NCBI GenBank assembly: GCA_023393755.1
Contig: JAEXCA010000133.1
Span: 1 to 20,410, forward strand
Source: Actinomycetes bacterium
GTDB lineage: Bacteria; Actinomycetota; Actinomycetes; Propionibacteriales; Propionibacteriaceae
Direction of reading: 5' to 3'
Length of the DNA stretch: 20,410 bases
Below the pieces are notes generated by a model. The model was not told the origin of the DNA and did not search any database. It saw only the letters and a list, made by a program, of their open reading frames with translations. The position numbers and the translations under genes were made by a program. This document shows positions 6,836 to 15,108 of the stretch, piece by piece (the stretch's first letter is position 1; every line of letters begins with the position of its first letter).

Positions 6836-8080
6836 ATGAACTCCACCGCAAGTCCGGCAGACTTCGGTCGCGTCGATCCCGACGGCACGGTCTACGTCCG
6901 TACGGCCGAGGGCGAACGCAGCGTCGGTCAGATCCCCGATTCCGATCCCGCCGAGGCCCTGGCCTTCTACGTCCGGCGCTACGAGGCCCTGGAGGTCGAG
7001 GTCGGCCTGCTGGAGAAGCGGATCCAGGCCGGTGCACTCTCCCCCGAGGAGGCCCGCACCAGCGTGAAGGGGGTCCGCGGCTCGGTGGAGTCGGCCAATG
7101 CCGTGGGAGACCTGGCCGCGCTGGTGGCGAGGCTGGACGCGCTGGCCCCCGTCCTGGAGGCCCAGTCGGACGCCCGCCGGGCCGAGCGCGCCAAGGCCCA
7201 GGAGGAGGCCAGGCTGGCCAAGGAGAAGATGGTCGCCGAGGCTGAGACCCTCGCCGAGGGCAACGACTGGCGCGGCGGGGTCAACCGCTTCCGGGCCCTG
7301 CTCGATGAGTGGAAGGCCCTTCCGCGACTGGATCGGGCCACCGACGATGCGCTGTGGCACCGCTTCTCGGCCGCCCGGACCACCTACACCCGGCGCCGCA
7401 AGACCCAGTTCGCCGAGCAGGCCGCCAAGCGGGACGAGGCCCGCCGGGTGAAGGAGCGGATCATCGCCGAGGCGCGCGAGCTGGCCACCTCCACGCAGTG
7501 GGGGCCGACCACCGGCGCCTTCCGCGACCTGATGGCCCGGTGGAAGGCTGCCGGTCCCGCCCCCCGCGACGTGGACGATGCGCTGTGGGCCGAGTTCCGT
7601 GCCATCCAGGACGGCTTCTTCTCCGCCCGGCAGAGTGTGCTGAGCGAGCAGGACGAGGAGTTCCGGGCCAACCAGGCGGCCAAGGAGGAGCTCCTGGCCG
7701 AGGCCGAGGCCAGCATCCTGCCGATCACCGACGTGGCTGCGGCGAAGGCCGCCTTCCGCACCTTCCTGGACAGGTTCAACGCGATCGGCAAGGTCCCGCG
7801 GGAGCAGATCCGCTCGCTGGATTCCCGGGTGAAGGCGCTGGAGACCGCCGTCCGGGGCGCCGAGGAGGACGAATGGCGGCGCACCGACCCCGAGGCCAAG
7901 GCCCGGGCGAAGGAGACCGTCGCCATGCTCAGCGCCGAGATCGACAAGTTGACCGAGAAGATCGCCAAGGCCGAGGTCCGCGGTGATCAGGCCGCCGCTG
8001 ACAAGGCGCGGGATTCGATCGCCACCTACCAGACCTGGCTGGATCAGGCCAAGGAGACCCTGGCGGACTTCAACCGGTAG
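6836..8080 (+). CDS. DUF349 domain protein with three repeats
   Basis: A 414-residue, highly charged, mostly helical cytoplasmic protein. It carries three tandem DUF349-type units, at about 143-188 (NDWRGGVNRFRALLDEWKAL), 220-265 (TQWGPTTGAFRDLMARWKAA) and 298-340 (AKAAFRTFLDRFNAIGKV). The first two share W, F, WK and DDALW positions; the third is more diverged. Long Ala/Glu/Lys coiled-coil stretches precede and link them, and residues 355-410 form a final coiled coil. DUF349 proteins have no established biochemical role that I can state firmly. The ATG at 6836 is preferred over the in-frame ATG at 6800; neither has a Shine-Dalgarno sequence, and CAAGAT ends 7 nt before 6836. The gene is divergent from MBL-hisS and convergent with rel, as in other actinobacteria. 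Confidence 0.88.
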   Translation: MNSTASPADFGRVDPDGTVYVRTAEGERSVGQIPDSDPAEALAFYVRRYEALEVEVGLLEKRIQAGALSPEEARTSVKGVRGSVESANAVGDLAALVARLDALAPVLEAQSDARRAERAKAQEEARLAKEKMVAEAETLAEGNDWRGGVNRFRALLDEWKALPRLDRATDDALWHRFSAARTTYTRRRKTQFAEQAAKRDEARRVKERIIAEARELATSTQWGPTTGAFRDLMARWKAAGPAPRDVDDALWAEFRAIQDGFFSARQSVLSEQDEEFRANQAAKEELLAEAEASILPITDVAAAKAAFRTFLDRFNAIGKVPREQIRSLDSRVKALETAVRGAEEDEWRRTDPEAKARAKETVAMLSAEIDKLTEKIAKAEVRGDQAAADKARDSIATYQTWLDQAKETLADFNR

Positions 8081-8093
8081 GCGGCCCAACCGA

Positions 8094-8298
8094 GGACGAC
8101 CCTTCGAGACTCGGCCTTCGGCCGACCTCAGGGATCGTTCCGGCAGACCCCGCCGGCTGAGGTCCGGCCGCGCAGCGGACGGAGTCTCGAAGCCCGCCGA
8201 CCGAGCTCGGGGATCGTCCCCGGCAGACCCTGCCGGCTGAGGTCCGGCCGCGCAGCGGACGGAGTCTCGAAGCCCGCCAGCCGAGCTCGGGGATCCTG
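8094..8298. repeat. BIME-like block of three REP-like units between DUF349 gene and rel
   Basis: One unit lies forward (8102-8131) and two inverted (8157-8192, 8237-8272). In a common orientation each starts CTTCGAGACTC and ends ACCTCAG. The forward unit has an inner perfect hairpin TCGGCC-TTC-GGCCGA (8111-8125). The inverted units have a different inner stem with a TGC loop and one mismatch. GAGTCTCGAAG (8182-8192) is the exact reverse complement of the forward unit's first 11 bases. The block fills the whole convergent gap and ends beside the rel stop codon. A related pair lies at 17875-17966. It may also act as a bidirectional terminator. Confidence 0.85.
8132..8290 (+). repeat. Tandem duplication of 79 and 80 bp
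   Basis: Copy 1 (8132-8210) and copy 2 (8211-8290) differ at only a few positions and one indel, and a third copy begins with GGATC at 8291 before diverging. Copy 2 contains the perfect hairpin CCGGCAG-ACC-CTGCCGG (8220-8236); copy 1 has one mismatch there. Both end in the palindrome CCGAGCTCGG. The near identity indicates a recent duplication. Confidence 0.9.
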
Positions 8299-10602
8299 CT
8301 ACAGCCGGTAGACGTCGTAGACCCCGGACACCTTGCGGATCGCGCTGATCAGGTGGTCCAGGTGCTTGGGGTCGGTGGTCTCGAAGGTGAGCCGGAACCG
8401 GAAGGTGCGATCCTTGGCGGTGGTCATGTTGGCCGACAGGATCGAGATGTGGTGGTCGCTGATCGCCTTGGTGACCTCGGAGAGCACCCCGGTGCGGTCC
8501 AGGCCCTCGACGTGCAGCGCCACCCGGAAGGACGACTCCGCCGTGGGCGCCCAGGAGACCTCGACCAGCCGATCGGGCTTGGTCAGCAGATCCTGGGCGT
8601 TGGTGCAGTCCACCCGGTGCACCGAGACCCCGTTCTCCCGGGTGACGAAACCCAGGATCTGGTCACCGGGCACCGGCATGCAGCACTTGGCGAGCTTCAC
8701 CCAGACGTTCGGATCCCCCTGCACCACCACCCCGGCCTCGTTGCCGCTGTGCCGGGAGCGACGCCGCGGGCCGACCACCGGGATGTCCTCGACGCCCAGT
8801 TCGGCGATCTCCTCGGCTCCCCCGCCGGCGGTGATCAGCCGCTGCACCACGGACTGGGCGCTGATCGTCCCCTCGCCGATCGCCGCGTAGAGCGCGCTGG
8901 CGTCCGGCAGCCGGAAGTGCTCGGTCAGGCCGGTCATCTGCTCGATGGTGAGCATGCGCTGCAGCGGCAGCCCGGCCCGGCGCATCTGCTTGGTCAGCAG
9001 GTCCTTGCCGTTCTCGATCGACTCCTCCCGGCGCTCCCGCTGGAAGTACTGCCGGATCTTGCCCCGCGCCCGGGGGCTGGCGACGAAGCCCAGCCAGTCC
9101 CGGCTCGGGCCCGCGTTGGCCGCCTTGGAGGTGAGCACCTCCACCACGTCCCCGCTGGCCAGTTCGGACTCCAGCGGCACCAGGCGTCCGTTCACCCGGG
9201 CGCCGATGCAGCGGTGCCCCACCTCGGTGTGCACCGAGTAGGCGAAGTCGACCGGGGTGGCGCCCTTGGGCAGGTTCATCACATCGCCCTTGGGGGTGAA
9301 GACGAAGACCTCGTCGGTGGCGATCTCGAACCGCAGGGTGTCAAGGAACTCGGTCGGATCCTCGGTCTCCTTCTGCCACTGGCTGATCTGCTGCACCCAG
9401 TTCAGTTCGGCGCCGTCGCCCTTGCCCTCCTTGTACTTCCAGTGCGCAGCGACGCCGTACTCGGCCTGCCGGTGCATCTCGTGGGTACGGATCTGCAGCT
9501 CGACGGCCTTACCGCCCGGCCCCAGCACCGTGGTGTGCAGCGACTGGTAGAGGTTGAACTTCGGCATCGCGATGTAGTCCTTGAACCGCCCGGGCAGCGG
9601 CGACCACCGGGCATGCATCACGCCCAGCGCCTCGTAGCACTCCCGCTGGCTGTCCACCAGGATCCGCAGGCCCACCAGGTCGTAGATGTCCGTGAAGTCG
9701 CGTCCCCGTACCACCATCTTCTGGTAGATCGAGTAGTAGTGCTTCGGCCGGCCGTACACCGTCGCCTTGATCCCGGCCTCGCTGAGGTCGGCCCGCACCT
9801 GGTCGGTCACCACCCGCAGGTACTCCTCGCGCAGCGGCGCCCGGGCGGCCACCAGCTTGACGATCTCGTCGTAGATCTTCGGCTCCAGGGTGGCGAAGGA
9901 GAGATCCTCCAGCTCCCACTTGATCGCGTTCATGCCCAGCCGGTGGGCCAGCGGGGCGAAGATCTCCAGGGTGTCGTGGGCGATCCGGGCCTGCTTGTCC
10001 TGCCGCAGGTGGCCCAGGGTGCGCATGTTGTGCAGCCGGTCGGCCAGCTTGATCACCAGCACCCGGATGTCCTTGCTCATCGCCAGCACCATCTTGCGGA
10101 TGGTCTCGGCCTTCGCCGACTCGCCGTACTGGATCTTGTCCAGCTTGGTGACGCCGTCGACCATGGCGGCGATCTCCGGGCCGAAGTCGGCGGTCAGCTG
10201 CTCGACGGTGTAGGAGGTGTCCTCCACGGTGTCGTGCAGCAGGGCCGCGCAGATGGTGGATTCGTTCATCCCCAGTTCGGCCAGGATGGTCGCCACCGCC
10301 AGCGGATGGGTGATGTACTCGTCGCCGCTCTTGCGCTTCTGGCCGGTGTGGTAGTGCTCGGCGGTGCGATAGGCCCGCTCGATCAGCGCGACGTCGGCCT
10401 TCGGGTGGTGTGCGCGCAGCACCCGAAGCAGCGGGTCGAGCACCAGCGCCTGCTGCGGCTTGGGTGCGCCCAATCGGGAGAGCAGCTGCCGCATGCGCAG
10501 CCTGGGCTGGTCGTTGGCCCCGGGCGTCCGGACGGTTGACTGCGGTTCGCCGGGCAGGCCGTCGGAGGCCCCGTAGGGCCCGTGGACACCCTGAGCGGTC
10601 AC
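8299..10602 (-). CDS. relA: Bifunctional (p)ppGpp synthetase/hydrolase Rel
   Basis: A 767-residue Rel/SpoT-homologue protein that makes and degrades the alarmone (p)ppGpp. Domains in order: HD hydrolase (about 75-220) with YITHP, LLHDTVEDT (H123, D124) and ADRLHNMRTL; synthetase (about 270-390) with YGRPKHYYSIYQKM and RFKDYIAMPKFNLYQSLHTTV; TGS (about 431-490); a Cys-containing region with AKCCMPVPGD (638-647); and a C-terminal ACT domain (about 692-767). The intact HD site and the RFKD motif (339-342) mark a bifunctional enzyme. The start is GTG at 10602, chosen because AGGAGG (10612 to 10607) lies 4 nt upstream; the frame stays open further but overlaps the channel gene. It lies 50 bp after the channel gene on the same strand, and a TATGCT -10-like box in the gap may give it its own promoter. 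Confidence 0.97.
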   Translation of the reverse strand: MTAQGVHGPYGASDGLPGEPQSTVRTPGANDQPRLRMRQLLSRLGAPKPQQALVLDPLLRVLRAHHPKADVALIERAYRTAEHYHTGQKRKSGDEYITHPLAVATILAELGMNESTICAALLHDTVEDTSYTVEQLTADFGPEIAAMVDGVTKLDKIQYGESAKAETIRKMVLAMSKDIRVLVIKLADRLHNMRTLGHLRQDKQARIAHDTLEIFAPLAHRLGMNAIKWELEDLSFATLEPKIYDEIVKLVAARAPLREEYLRVVTDQVRADLSEAGIKATVYGRPKHYYSIYQKMVVRGRDFTDIYDLVGLRILVDSQRECYEALGVMHARWSPLPGRFKDYIAMPKFNLYQSLHTTVLGPGGKAVELQIRTHEMHRQAEYGVAAHWKYKEGKGDGAELNWVQQISQWQKETEDPTEFLDTLRFEIATDEVFVFTPKGDVMNLPKGATPVDFAYSVHTEVGHRCIGARVNGRLVPLESELASGDVVEVLTSKAANAGPSRDWLGFVASPRARGKIRQYFQRERREESIENGKDLLTKQMRRAGLPLQRMLTIEQMTGLTEHFRLPDASALYAAIGEGTISAQSVVQRLITAGGGAEEIAELGVEDIPVVGPRRRSRHSGNEAGVVVQGDPNVWVKLAKCCMPVPGDQILGFVTRENGVSVHRVDCTNAQDLLTKPDRLVEVSWAPTAESSFRVALHVEGLDRTGVLSEVTKAISDHHISILSANMTTAKDRTFRFRLTFETTDPKHLDHLISAIRKVSGVYDVYRL

Positions 10603-10629
10603 CGCACCTCCTGGCTCGTCGTGGCGCCC

Positions 10630-10657
10630 AGCATATGCCCTACCGGCCGCGCTCAGA
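10630..10657 (-). promoter_or_regulatory. Candidate rel promoter
   Basis: In the 50-bp gap after the channel gene, minus-strand TATGCT (10635 to 10630) fits TANNNT. The best sequence 17 bp upstream is a poor -35, GTCTGA, that overlaps the channel stop codon. The proposed start point would leave a leader of about 20 nt with the AGGAGG site. Readthrough from the secDF-apt-channel operon is equally possible. Confidence 0.35.
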
Positions 10658-11732
10658 CTCCGTCCGGACGGGGCGGTGCGGGGGCCTTCGCCGAGCGGCG
10701 CACCACCACGATCTCGTCGCCGGTGTGCAGGGTGTCGGCCGTCCCTTCGTAGAACCGGCGCATGGTCTTGTTCCGGATCACCGCCAGCACCCGCTCGCCG
10801 GGCAGCTCGGCCGAGCTCCGTCCGTCCTCGTCGCGGGTCACCATCCGCTGGATGATCTCCAGGCCGTCCCCGCTGGTCAGCAGATCCTCGATCACCGTCC
10901 CCAGGTGCGGGCTGATCGACGACAGGCCCATCAGCCGGCCGACCGAGTCGGCGGAGGTGACCACCGAGTCCGCCCCGGACTGGCGGACCAGCGGCAGGTT
11001 CTGCGAATCCCGGACGGCCGCCACCAGGTGGGCGGTCCGGTTCAGCTGCCGGACGGTGAGGGTGGTCAGGATGGTGGTGTCGTCCCGGTTCACGGTCACG
11101 ATCACCTCGCGGGCCTTGGCCAGCTCGGCGCGGTGCAGCAGTTCCCGGGAGGTGGCGTCGCCCTCGAAGGCGGCCAGGCCGTGCCGGTTGGCCGCGGCCA
11201 CCGACTGCGGATCGCGGTCGATCACCACGATCCGTTCCAGCGGCACCCCGTTGCGCAGCAGGGTGGCCACCGCGCTGGCGCCCATGGTGCCGTAGCCGAT
11301 CACGACGGTGTGGTTGCGCAGGGTCTTGCGCCACTGGGAATCCATCAGGGCCCTTCTTCCTTCGTTGGCCAGCACCTCGACGGTGGTGCTGACCAGCAGC
11401 ACCAGGAAGGCGATCCGGATCGGGGTGATCACGATGGCGTTCAGCAGCCGGGCGTGTTCGGCCACCGGGGTGATGTCGCCGTAGCCGGTGGTGGTCATGG
11501 TCACGGTGGCGTAGTAGAGCGCGTCGATCAGGCTGACGCCGTCCCTGGCCACGTTGTCGGCGTAGGAGTCGCGGTCCAGCCAGACCACCAGCGTGATGAT
11601 CAGCAGCAGCAGCAGTCCGATCACCAGCCGGCGGAGCAGTTCGCCGGCCGGCGTGGACGTCCGGGACGGCAGGTGCACCTGCGCCTGTCCTCGCGGGATG
11701 CTGGCGGGCCCCAGCCGGAACCTCCTGGCCAT
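10653..11732 (-). CDS. Two-TM potassium channel with cytoplasmic RCK (TrkA-N/TrkA-C) domain
   Basis: A 359-residue ion-channel subunit. Two transmembrane helices (about 35-52 and 95-120) flank a pore loop with the K+ selectivity filter TTGYGD (81-86). The cytoplasmic part begins with a TrkA-N/RCK Rossmann fold, HTVVIGYGTMGASAVATLL (141-159) with GxGxxG, and ends with a TrkA-C-like domain (about 275-350). This is the MthK/Kch-like architecture, expected to work as a tetramer in the membrane and to be gated by a ligand at the RCK domain; the ligand cannot be told. There is no Shine-Dalgarno sequence: the ATG overlaps the apt stop in TGATG, implying translational coupling. A channel gene between apt and rel is not part of the common gene order I know. 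Confidence 0.92.
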   Translation of the reverse strand: MARRFRLGPASIPRGQAQVHLPSRTSTPAGELLRRLVIGLLLLLIITLVVWLDRDSYADNVARDGVSLIDALYYATVTMTTTGYGDITPVAEHARLLNAIVITPIRIAFLVLLVSTTVEVLANEGRRALMDSQWRKTLRNHTVVIGYGTMGASAVATLLRNGVPLERIVVIDRDPQSVAAANRHGLAAFEGDATSRELLHRAELAKAREVIVTVNRDDTTILTTLTVRQLNRTAHLVAAVRDSQNLPLVRQSGADSVVTSADSVGRLMGLSSISPHLGTVIEDLLTSGDGLEIIQRMVTRDEDGRSSAELPGERVLAVIRNKTMRRFYEGTADTLHTGDEIVVVRRSAKAPAPPRPDGV

Positions 11733-12265
11733 CAGATGGTCAGCACCGCCGAGCAGTCAGTCACCCCGAGTCCGGCGAGATGCTCACGCCCACCGAGGAA
11801 ACCGAGTTCCATCACCACCGAGACGTGCACCAGGTCGGCGCCCAGCCGCTGGATCAGCTTCGCGGTGGCGCCGATCGTGCCGCCGGTGGCCAGCACGTCA
11901 TCGATCACCAGCACCCGCGCCCCGGGCAGCACCGCGTCGGCGTGGACGGCCAGCGTCTCGGTGCCGTACTCCAGGGCGAAGGTCTCGGTATAGACCTGTC
12001 CGGGCAGCTTCCCGGGCTTGCGGACGGGGACGAAGCCCGCCCCCAGCGCCAGCGCGACCGGGCCGGCGAAGATGAACCCGCGGGCCTCCATGCCGACCAC
12101 CACGTCGATCCCCGGCGGGGCGTTGGCGGCCAGTTCCTCGACCGCCGCCCGGTAACCGGCAGCCGACGCGATCAGCGGCGTGATGTCCTTGAAGACCACC
12201 CCGGGCTTCGGGAAGTCCACGACGTCACGGATCAGGCTCGCGACCAGCTGCTGGTTGGCGTTCAC
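11732..12265 (-). CDS. apt: Adenine phosphoribosyltransferase
   Basis: A 177-residue purine salvage enzyme that makes AMP and pyrophosphate from adenine and PRPP. The PRPP-binding motif is VLVIDDVLATGGT (118-130). FPKPGVVFKDITPL (18-31), GMEARGFIFAGPVA and VPVRKPGKLPG are further hallmarks of Apt. Length is normal. The GTG start overlaps the secF stop codon as GTGA, and its own stop overlaps the channel start as TGATG. It therefore appears to be translated from the yajC-secDF message. Placement between secF and rel is standard for actinobacteria. Confidence 0.96.
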   Translation of the reverse strand: MNANQQLVASLIRDVVDFPKPGVVFKDITPLIASAAGYRAAVEELAANAPPGIDVVVGMEARGFIFAGPVALALGAGFVPVRKPGKLPGQVYTETFALEYGTETLAVHADAVLPGARVLVIDDVLATGGTIGATAKLIQRLGADLVHVSVVMELGFLGGREHLAGLGVTDCSAVLTI

Positions 12266-13422
12266 TTGCGGCGTTCGCTCCGCGAATGCCGCACCGGCTG
12301 GACGCGCTTCCCGTCCAGCTTGTCGGCGCTCACCAGGCCGAGGTTCTCCGGCTCGACCGCCGGCTCGACGTCGGCGACCAGCAGCGGGACGCTGGAGACC
12401 GCCTCGTCGGCGGGCGTCTCGACCGCCGTGTCGCGTCCCCGGGAGCGGGCGGCACGACGCTCCAGCCGCGCCCGGTGCTCCTTCATCTCCGGCTCCGACT
12501 CCCGCATGTCGGTGAGCAGCGGCGTGGCGATGAACAGCGAGGAGTAGGCGCCGGCCAGCATGCCGACGAACAGGGCCAGGCCGAGATCCTTCAGCGGGCC
12601 GGTCTGCAGGATGAACGCCCCGGTGAACAGCAGGGCGGCCACCGGCAGCACGCCGATCACGGTGGTGTTGATCGACCGGATCAGCACCTGGTTGACCGCC
12701 AGGTTCGCCTGCCGGGCGTAGGTATGGTTGGTCTTGGTCAGGTCGACCACGTTCTCCCGGATCTTGTCGAACACCACCACGGTGTCGTAGAGGGAGTAGC
12801 CCAGGATGGTCAGCACGCCGATCATCGTGGTGGGCGTGACCGAGAAGCCGACCAGGGCGTACACCCCGACCGTCACCAGCAGGTCGTGGAACAGCGCCAG
12901 GATGGCTGCCACCGACATCTTGAAGTCACGGAAGTAGAACCCGATCAGCAGCATCACCAGGCCGACGAAGACCAGCAGCGCGATGATCGCCTGCTGGGTG
13001 ATCTGCTGGCCCCAGGAGGCGCCGATCAGCGAATAGGCGACGTCGTCGACGGTGATCCCGAGCTGGTCGGCGATCGCCTGCTTCACCTGGGCGACCTCCT
13101 CGACCGCCAGGGAGCGGGTCTGCACCCGCACGTTGCCGTCGCCGATGGTGGTGACGGTGAGTTCGTCGTTGTCCGGCAGGTCGAGCTTCTCCACCGCGCC
13201 GCGGACGTCGTCCACGGTGGTGGCGGTCACCGCGGTCGGGGCCTGGAAGTCGGCTCCGCCGCTGAACTCGATGCCGAGGTTCAGCCCGCGGATCGCGATG
13301 CCGAGGATGCAGACCGCCAGCAGGACGGCGGTGAAGGTGTACCAGGTCCGCCGCCGGCCGACGATGTCGAAGGAGAGCTCACCGGTGTAGAGCCGGTGGG
13401 CGAAACCGTTGCCGCGTGCCAT
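12262..13422 (-). CDS. secF: Protein translocase subunit SecF
   Basis: A 386-residue membrane protein that works with SecD to support proton-driven late steps of Sec export. The N-terminal helix (about 27-46) leads into the first extracytoplasmic domain with the GIEFSGG motif (50-56). Five more helices follow, with conserved segments ASWGQQITQQAIIALL, FHDLLVTVGVYAL and GYSLYDTVVVFDKIREN. A charged cytoplasmic tail (from about residue 315) is rich in Arg and Glu, a common actinobacterial extension. The ATG overlaps the secD stop as TGATG, and the stop overlaps the apt GTG. Confidence 0.97.
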   Translation of the reverse strand: MARGNGFAHRLYTGELSFDIVGRRRTWYTFTAVLLAVCILGIAIRGLNLGIEFSGGADFQAPTAVTATTVDDVRGAVEKLDLPDNDELTVTTIGDGNVRVQTRSLAVEEVAQVKQAIADQLGITVDDVAYSLIGASWGQQITQQAIIALLVFVGLVMLLIGFYFRDFKMSVAAILALFHDLLVTVGVYALVGFSVTPTTMIGVLTILGYSLYDTVVVFDKIRENVVDLTKTNHTYARQANLAVNQVLIRSINTTVIGVLPVAALLFTGAFILQTGPLKDLGLALFVGMLAGAYSSLFIATPLLTDMRESEPEMKEHRARLERRAARSRGRDTAVETPADEAVSSVPLLVADVEPAVEPENLGLVSADKLDGKRVQPVRHSRSERRK

Positions 13423-15077
13423 CAGGCTGCCCCCCCTGCGGTCGCCGGGCGTCGTTTGCCGCTGTGCAGCGGCGGGTTGGTGGCGCCCAGGTGTTCGGCC
13501 TCGAAGCCGGAGAACTTCCGGCCCTCACCGAAGAACTTCGTCCGGCCGAGCAGCGACATCAGCGGCTTGGTGAACCAGAACACGATCGCGATGTCGATGA
13601 CCGTGGTCAGGCCCAGGGTGAAGGCGAAGCCCTTCACCGCGCCCATCGCCAGCACGAACAGCACCACCGCGCTGAGCAGCGACACCGAGTCGGCCACCAG
13701 GATGGTCTTGCGGGAACGGACCCAGCCGGTCTCGATCGCGGTCCGCAGGCCACGCCCCTCCCTGACCTCGTCCCGGATCCGCTCGAAGTAGATGATGAAC
13801 GAGTCCGCCGTGACGCCGATCGCCAGGATCGCGCCGGCGATGCCCGGCAGGTTGAGCGCGAAGCCCATCCCCTGGCCGAGCAGCACCATCATCACGTAGG
13901 TGATGGCCGCGGCGATCACCAGCGAGGCGACCACCACGCTCGCCAGGCCGCGGTAGTAGAGCAGGCTGTAGCCGACCACCAGGATCAGGCCGATCAGGCC
14001 TGCGATCAGGCCGGCCTGCAACTGCTCGCCGCCGAGCTTCGCCGAGACGTTGTCCACGCTGGAGACCTCGAAGGAGAGCGGCAGCGCACCGTAGGTCAGG
14101 ACGTTGGCCAGAGCCGTCGCGGTGGCCTGGGTGAAGGTGCCGGAGATCTCCGCCCGGCCGCCCGCGATCGGGTTCGACACCGACGGGGCCGACTTCACCT
14201 TGTCGTCCAGCACGATGGCGAACTGGTCCATCGGCTCGGTCTGGGTGGAGAGGTGGGTGGTCACGGTGAGGAAGTCGGCGGCGCCGGAGTCGTCGAACTC
14301 CAGGTTGACCACCCAGGACACCGCCGACGGCGGCACCGCCGCGTAGGCGCGGGTCACCTTGTCGCCGCTGATCAGGGCGGGCCCCAGCAGGTACTTGTAG
14401 GTCTGGGTCTCGTCGCAGACGATCAGTGCCTGGTCGGTCACCGACGGGGTCGGGGACGGCTCGCCGCAGGTGTACGCCTCGAACTCGGAGGCGTCACGGT
14501 CCGACGGCTGCCAGGCGAGCAGCTCGTCCAGGCTGGGCGCCGGGTCGGCCGGGGCGGTGGGACGGGGGCTGGGCACCGGGGTGGGCAGTTGCGGCAGCGG
14601 CCGCTGGTTGGTGGTGGGCGAGGTGCTCGGTGCCGGCTGGGCGCTCTCGCTGGGTTCGGTGCTGGGCTCCGGTTCCGGCAGCTGCGCCGGCGCCGCGGCG
14701 ACGTTGAACACCTTGCGGAAGTACAGCTGGGCGGTCTGGCCGACCATCTCCACCAGTTCGTCGGCCTGGACGTTGGGCACCGCCACCACGATCTGCCGGT
14801 CGCCGCTGGTGGTCACCTCGGTCTCGCCCACGCCCATCGAGTCGACCCGCTGCTGGATGATGCTGCGGGCCAGTTCCAGGCTGTTCGGATCGACCGATCC
14901 CTGCCCGGTGACATTGGCCGCGGTCAGGGTGATCGTGGTGCCACCGCGCAGATCGAGGCCGAGCTTGGGGGTGAACACCCCCGATATGCCCATCACTGCG
15001 TAGAGTGCGGCCACCACCAGTCCGAACACCACCAGGGTGCGGACCGGATGGCTGTGCTTCCTGCTTGTCGTTGCCAT
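13422..15077 (-). CDS. secD: Protein translocase subunit SecD
   Basis: A 551-residue partner of SecF. The first helix (about 12-33) is followed by LGLDLRGG (39-46), the conserved start of the P1 region. Between about 128 and 182 lies a Pro/Ser/Thr-rich low-complexity linker, then two cysteines (C204 and C221) that could pair outside the membrane. Five C-terminal helices include GVTADSFIIYFERIRDEV, the conserved TM4 region. Pro-rich insertions are known from actinobacterial SecD proteins; this one seems long. The start lies 31 nt after yajC with a weak GAGGA-type ribosome site upstream, and the stop overlaps the secF start. Confidence 0.97.
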   Translation of the reverse strand: MATTSRKHSHPVRTLVVFGLVVAALYAVMGISGVFTPKLGLDLRGGTTITLTAANVTGQGSVDPNSLELARSIIQQRVDSMGVGETEVTTSGDRQIVVAVPNVQADELVEMVGQTAQLYFRKVFNVAAAPAQLPEPEPSTEPSESAQPAPSTSPTTNQRPLPQLPTPVPSPRPTAPADPAPSLDELLAWQPSDRDASEFEAYTCGEPSPTPSVTDQALIVCDETQTYKYLLGPALISGDKVTRAYAAVPPSAVSWVVNLEFDDSGAADFLTVTTHLSTQTEPMDQFAIVLDDKVKSAPSVSNPIAGGRAEISGTFTQATATALANVLTYGALPLSFEVSSVDNVSAKLGGEQLQAGLIAGLIGLILVVGYSLLYYRGLASVVVASLVIAAAITYVMMVLLGQGMGFALNLPGIAGAILAIGVTADSFIIYFERIRDEVREGRGLRTAIETGWVRSRKTILVADSVSLLSAVVLFVLAMGAVKGFAFTLGLTTVIDIAIVFWFTKPLMSLLGRTKFFGEGRKFSGFEAEHLGATNPPLHSGKRRPATAGGAA

Positions 15078-15108
15078 CTCGTCCTCGTCGCCAGCGTCGC
15101 CGGCTCAA

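Noticed and set aside
6063..7037. Upstream extension of the hisS frame to 7037
   Set aside because: It runs through the MBL gene and into the divergent DUF349 gene. The family N-terminus begins at the ATG at 6062, which overlaps the MBL stop.
8132..8298. Possible CRISPR array
   Set aside because: The repeats are contiguous 79-80 bp units without unique spacers and there are no cas genes; they are REP-like tandem copies.
8353..10539. Plus-strand open frame of 728 codons over rel
   Set aside because: Antisense to an unambiguous Rel protein; composition is typical of a shadow frame and no motif is seen. The same applies to long frames at 4695-6302, 12286-13791 and 13416-15305.
10603..11334. 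Upstream extension of the rel frame to 11334
   Set aside because: The extension overlaps the channel gene, is low-complexity Arg/Gly/Pro sequence, and a GTG with a good AGGAGG site at 10602 gives a normal Rel length.
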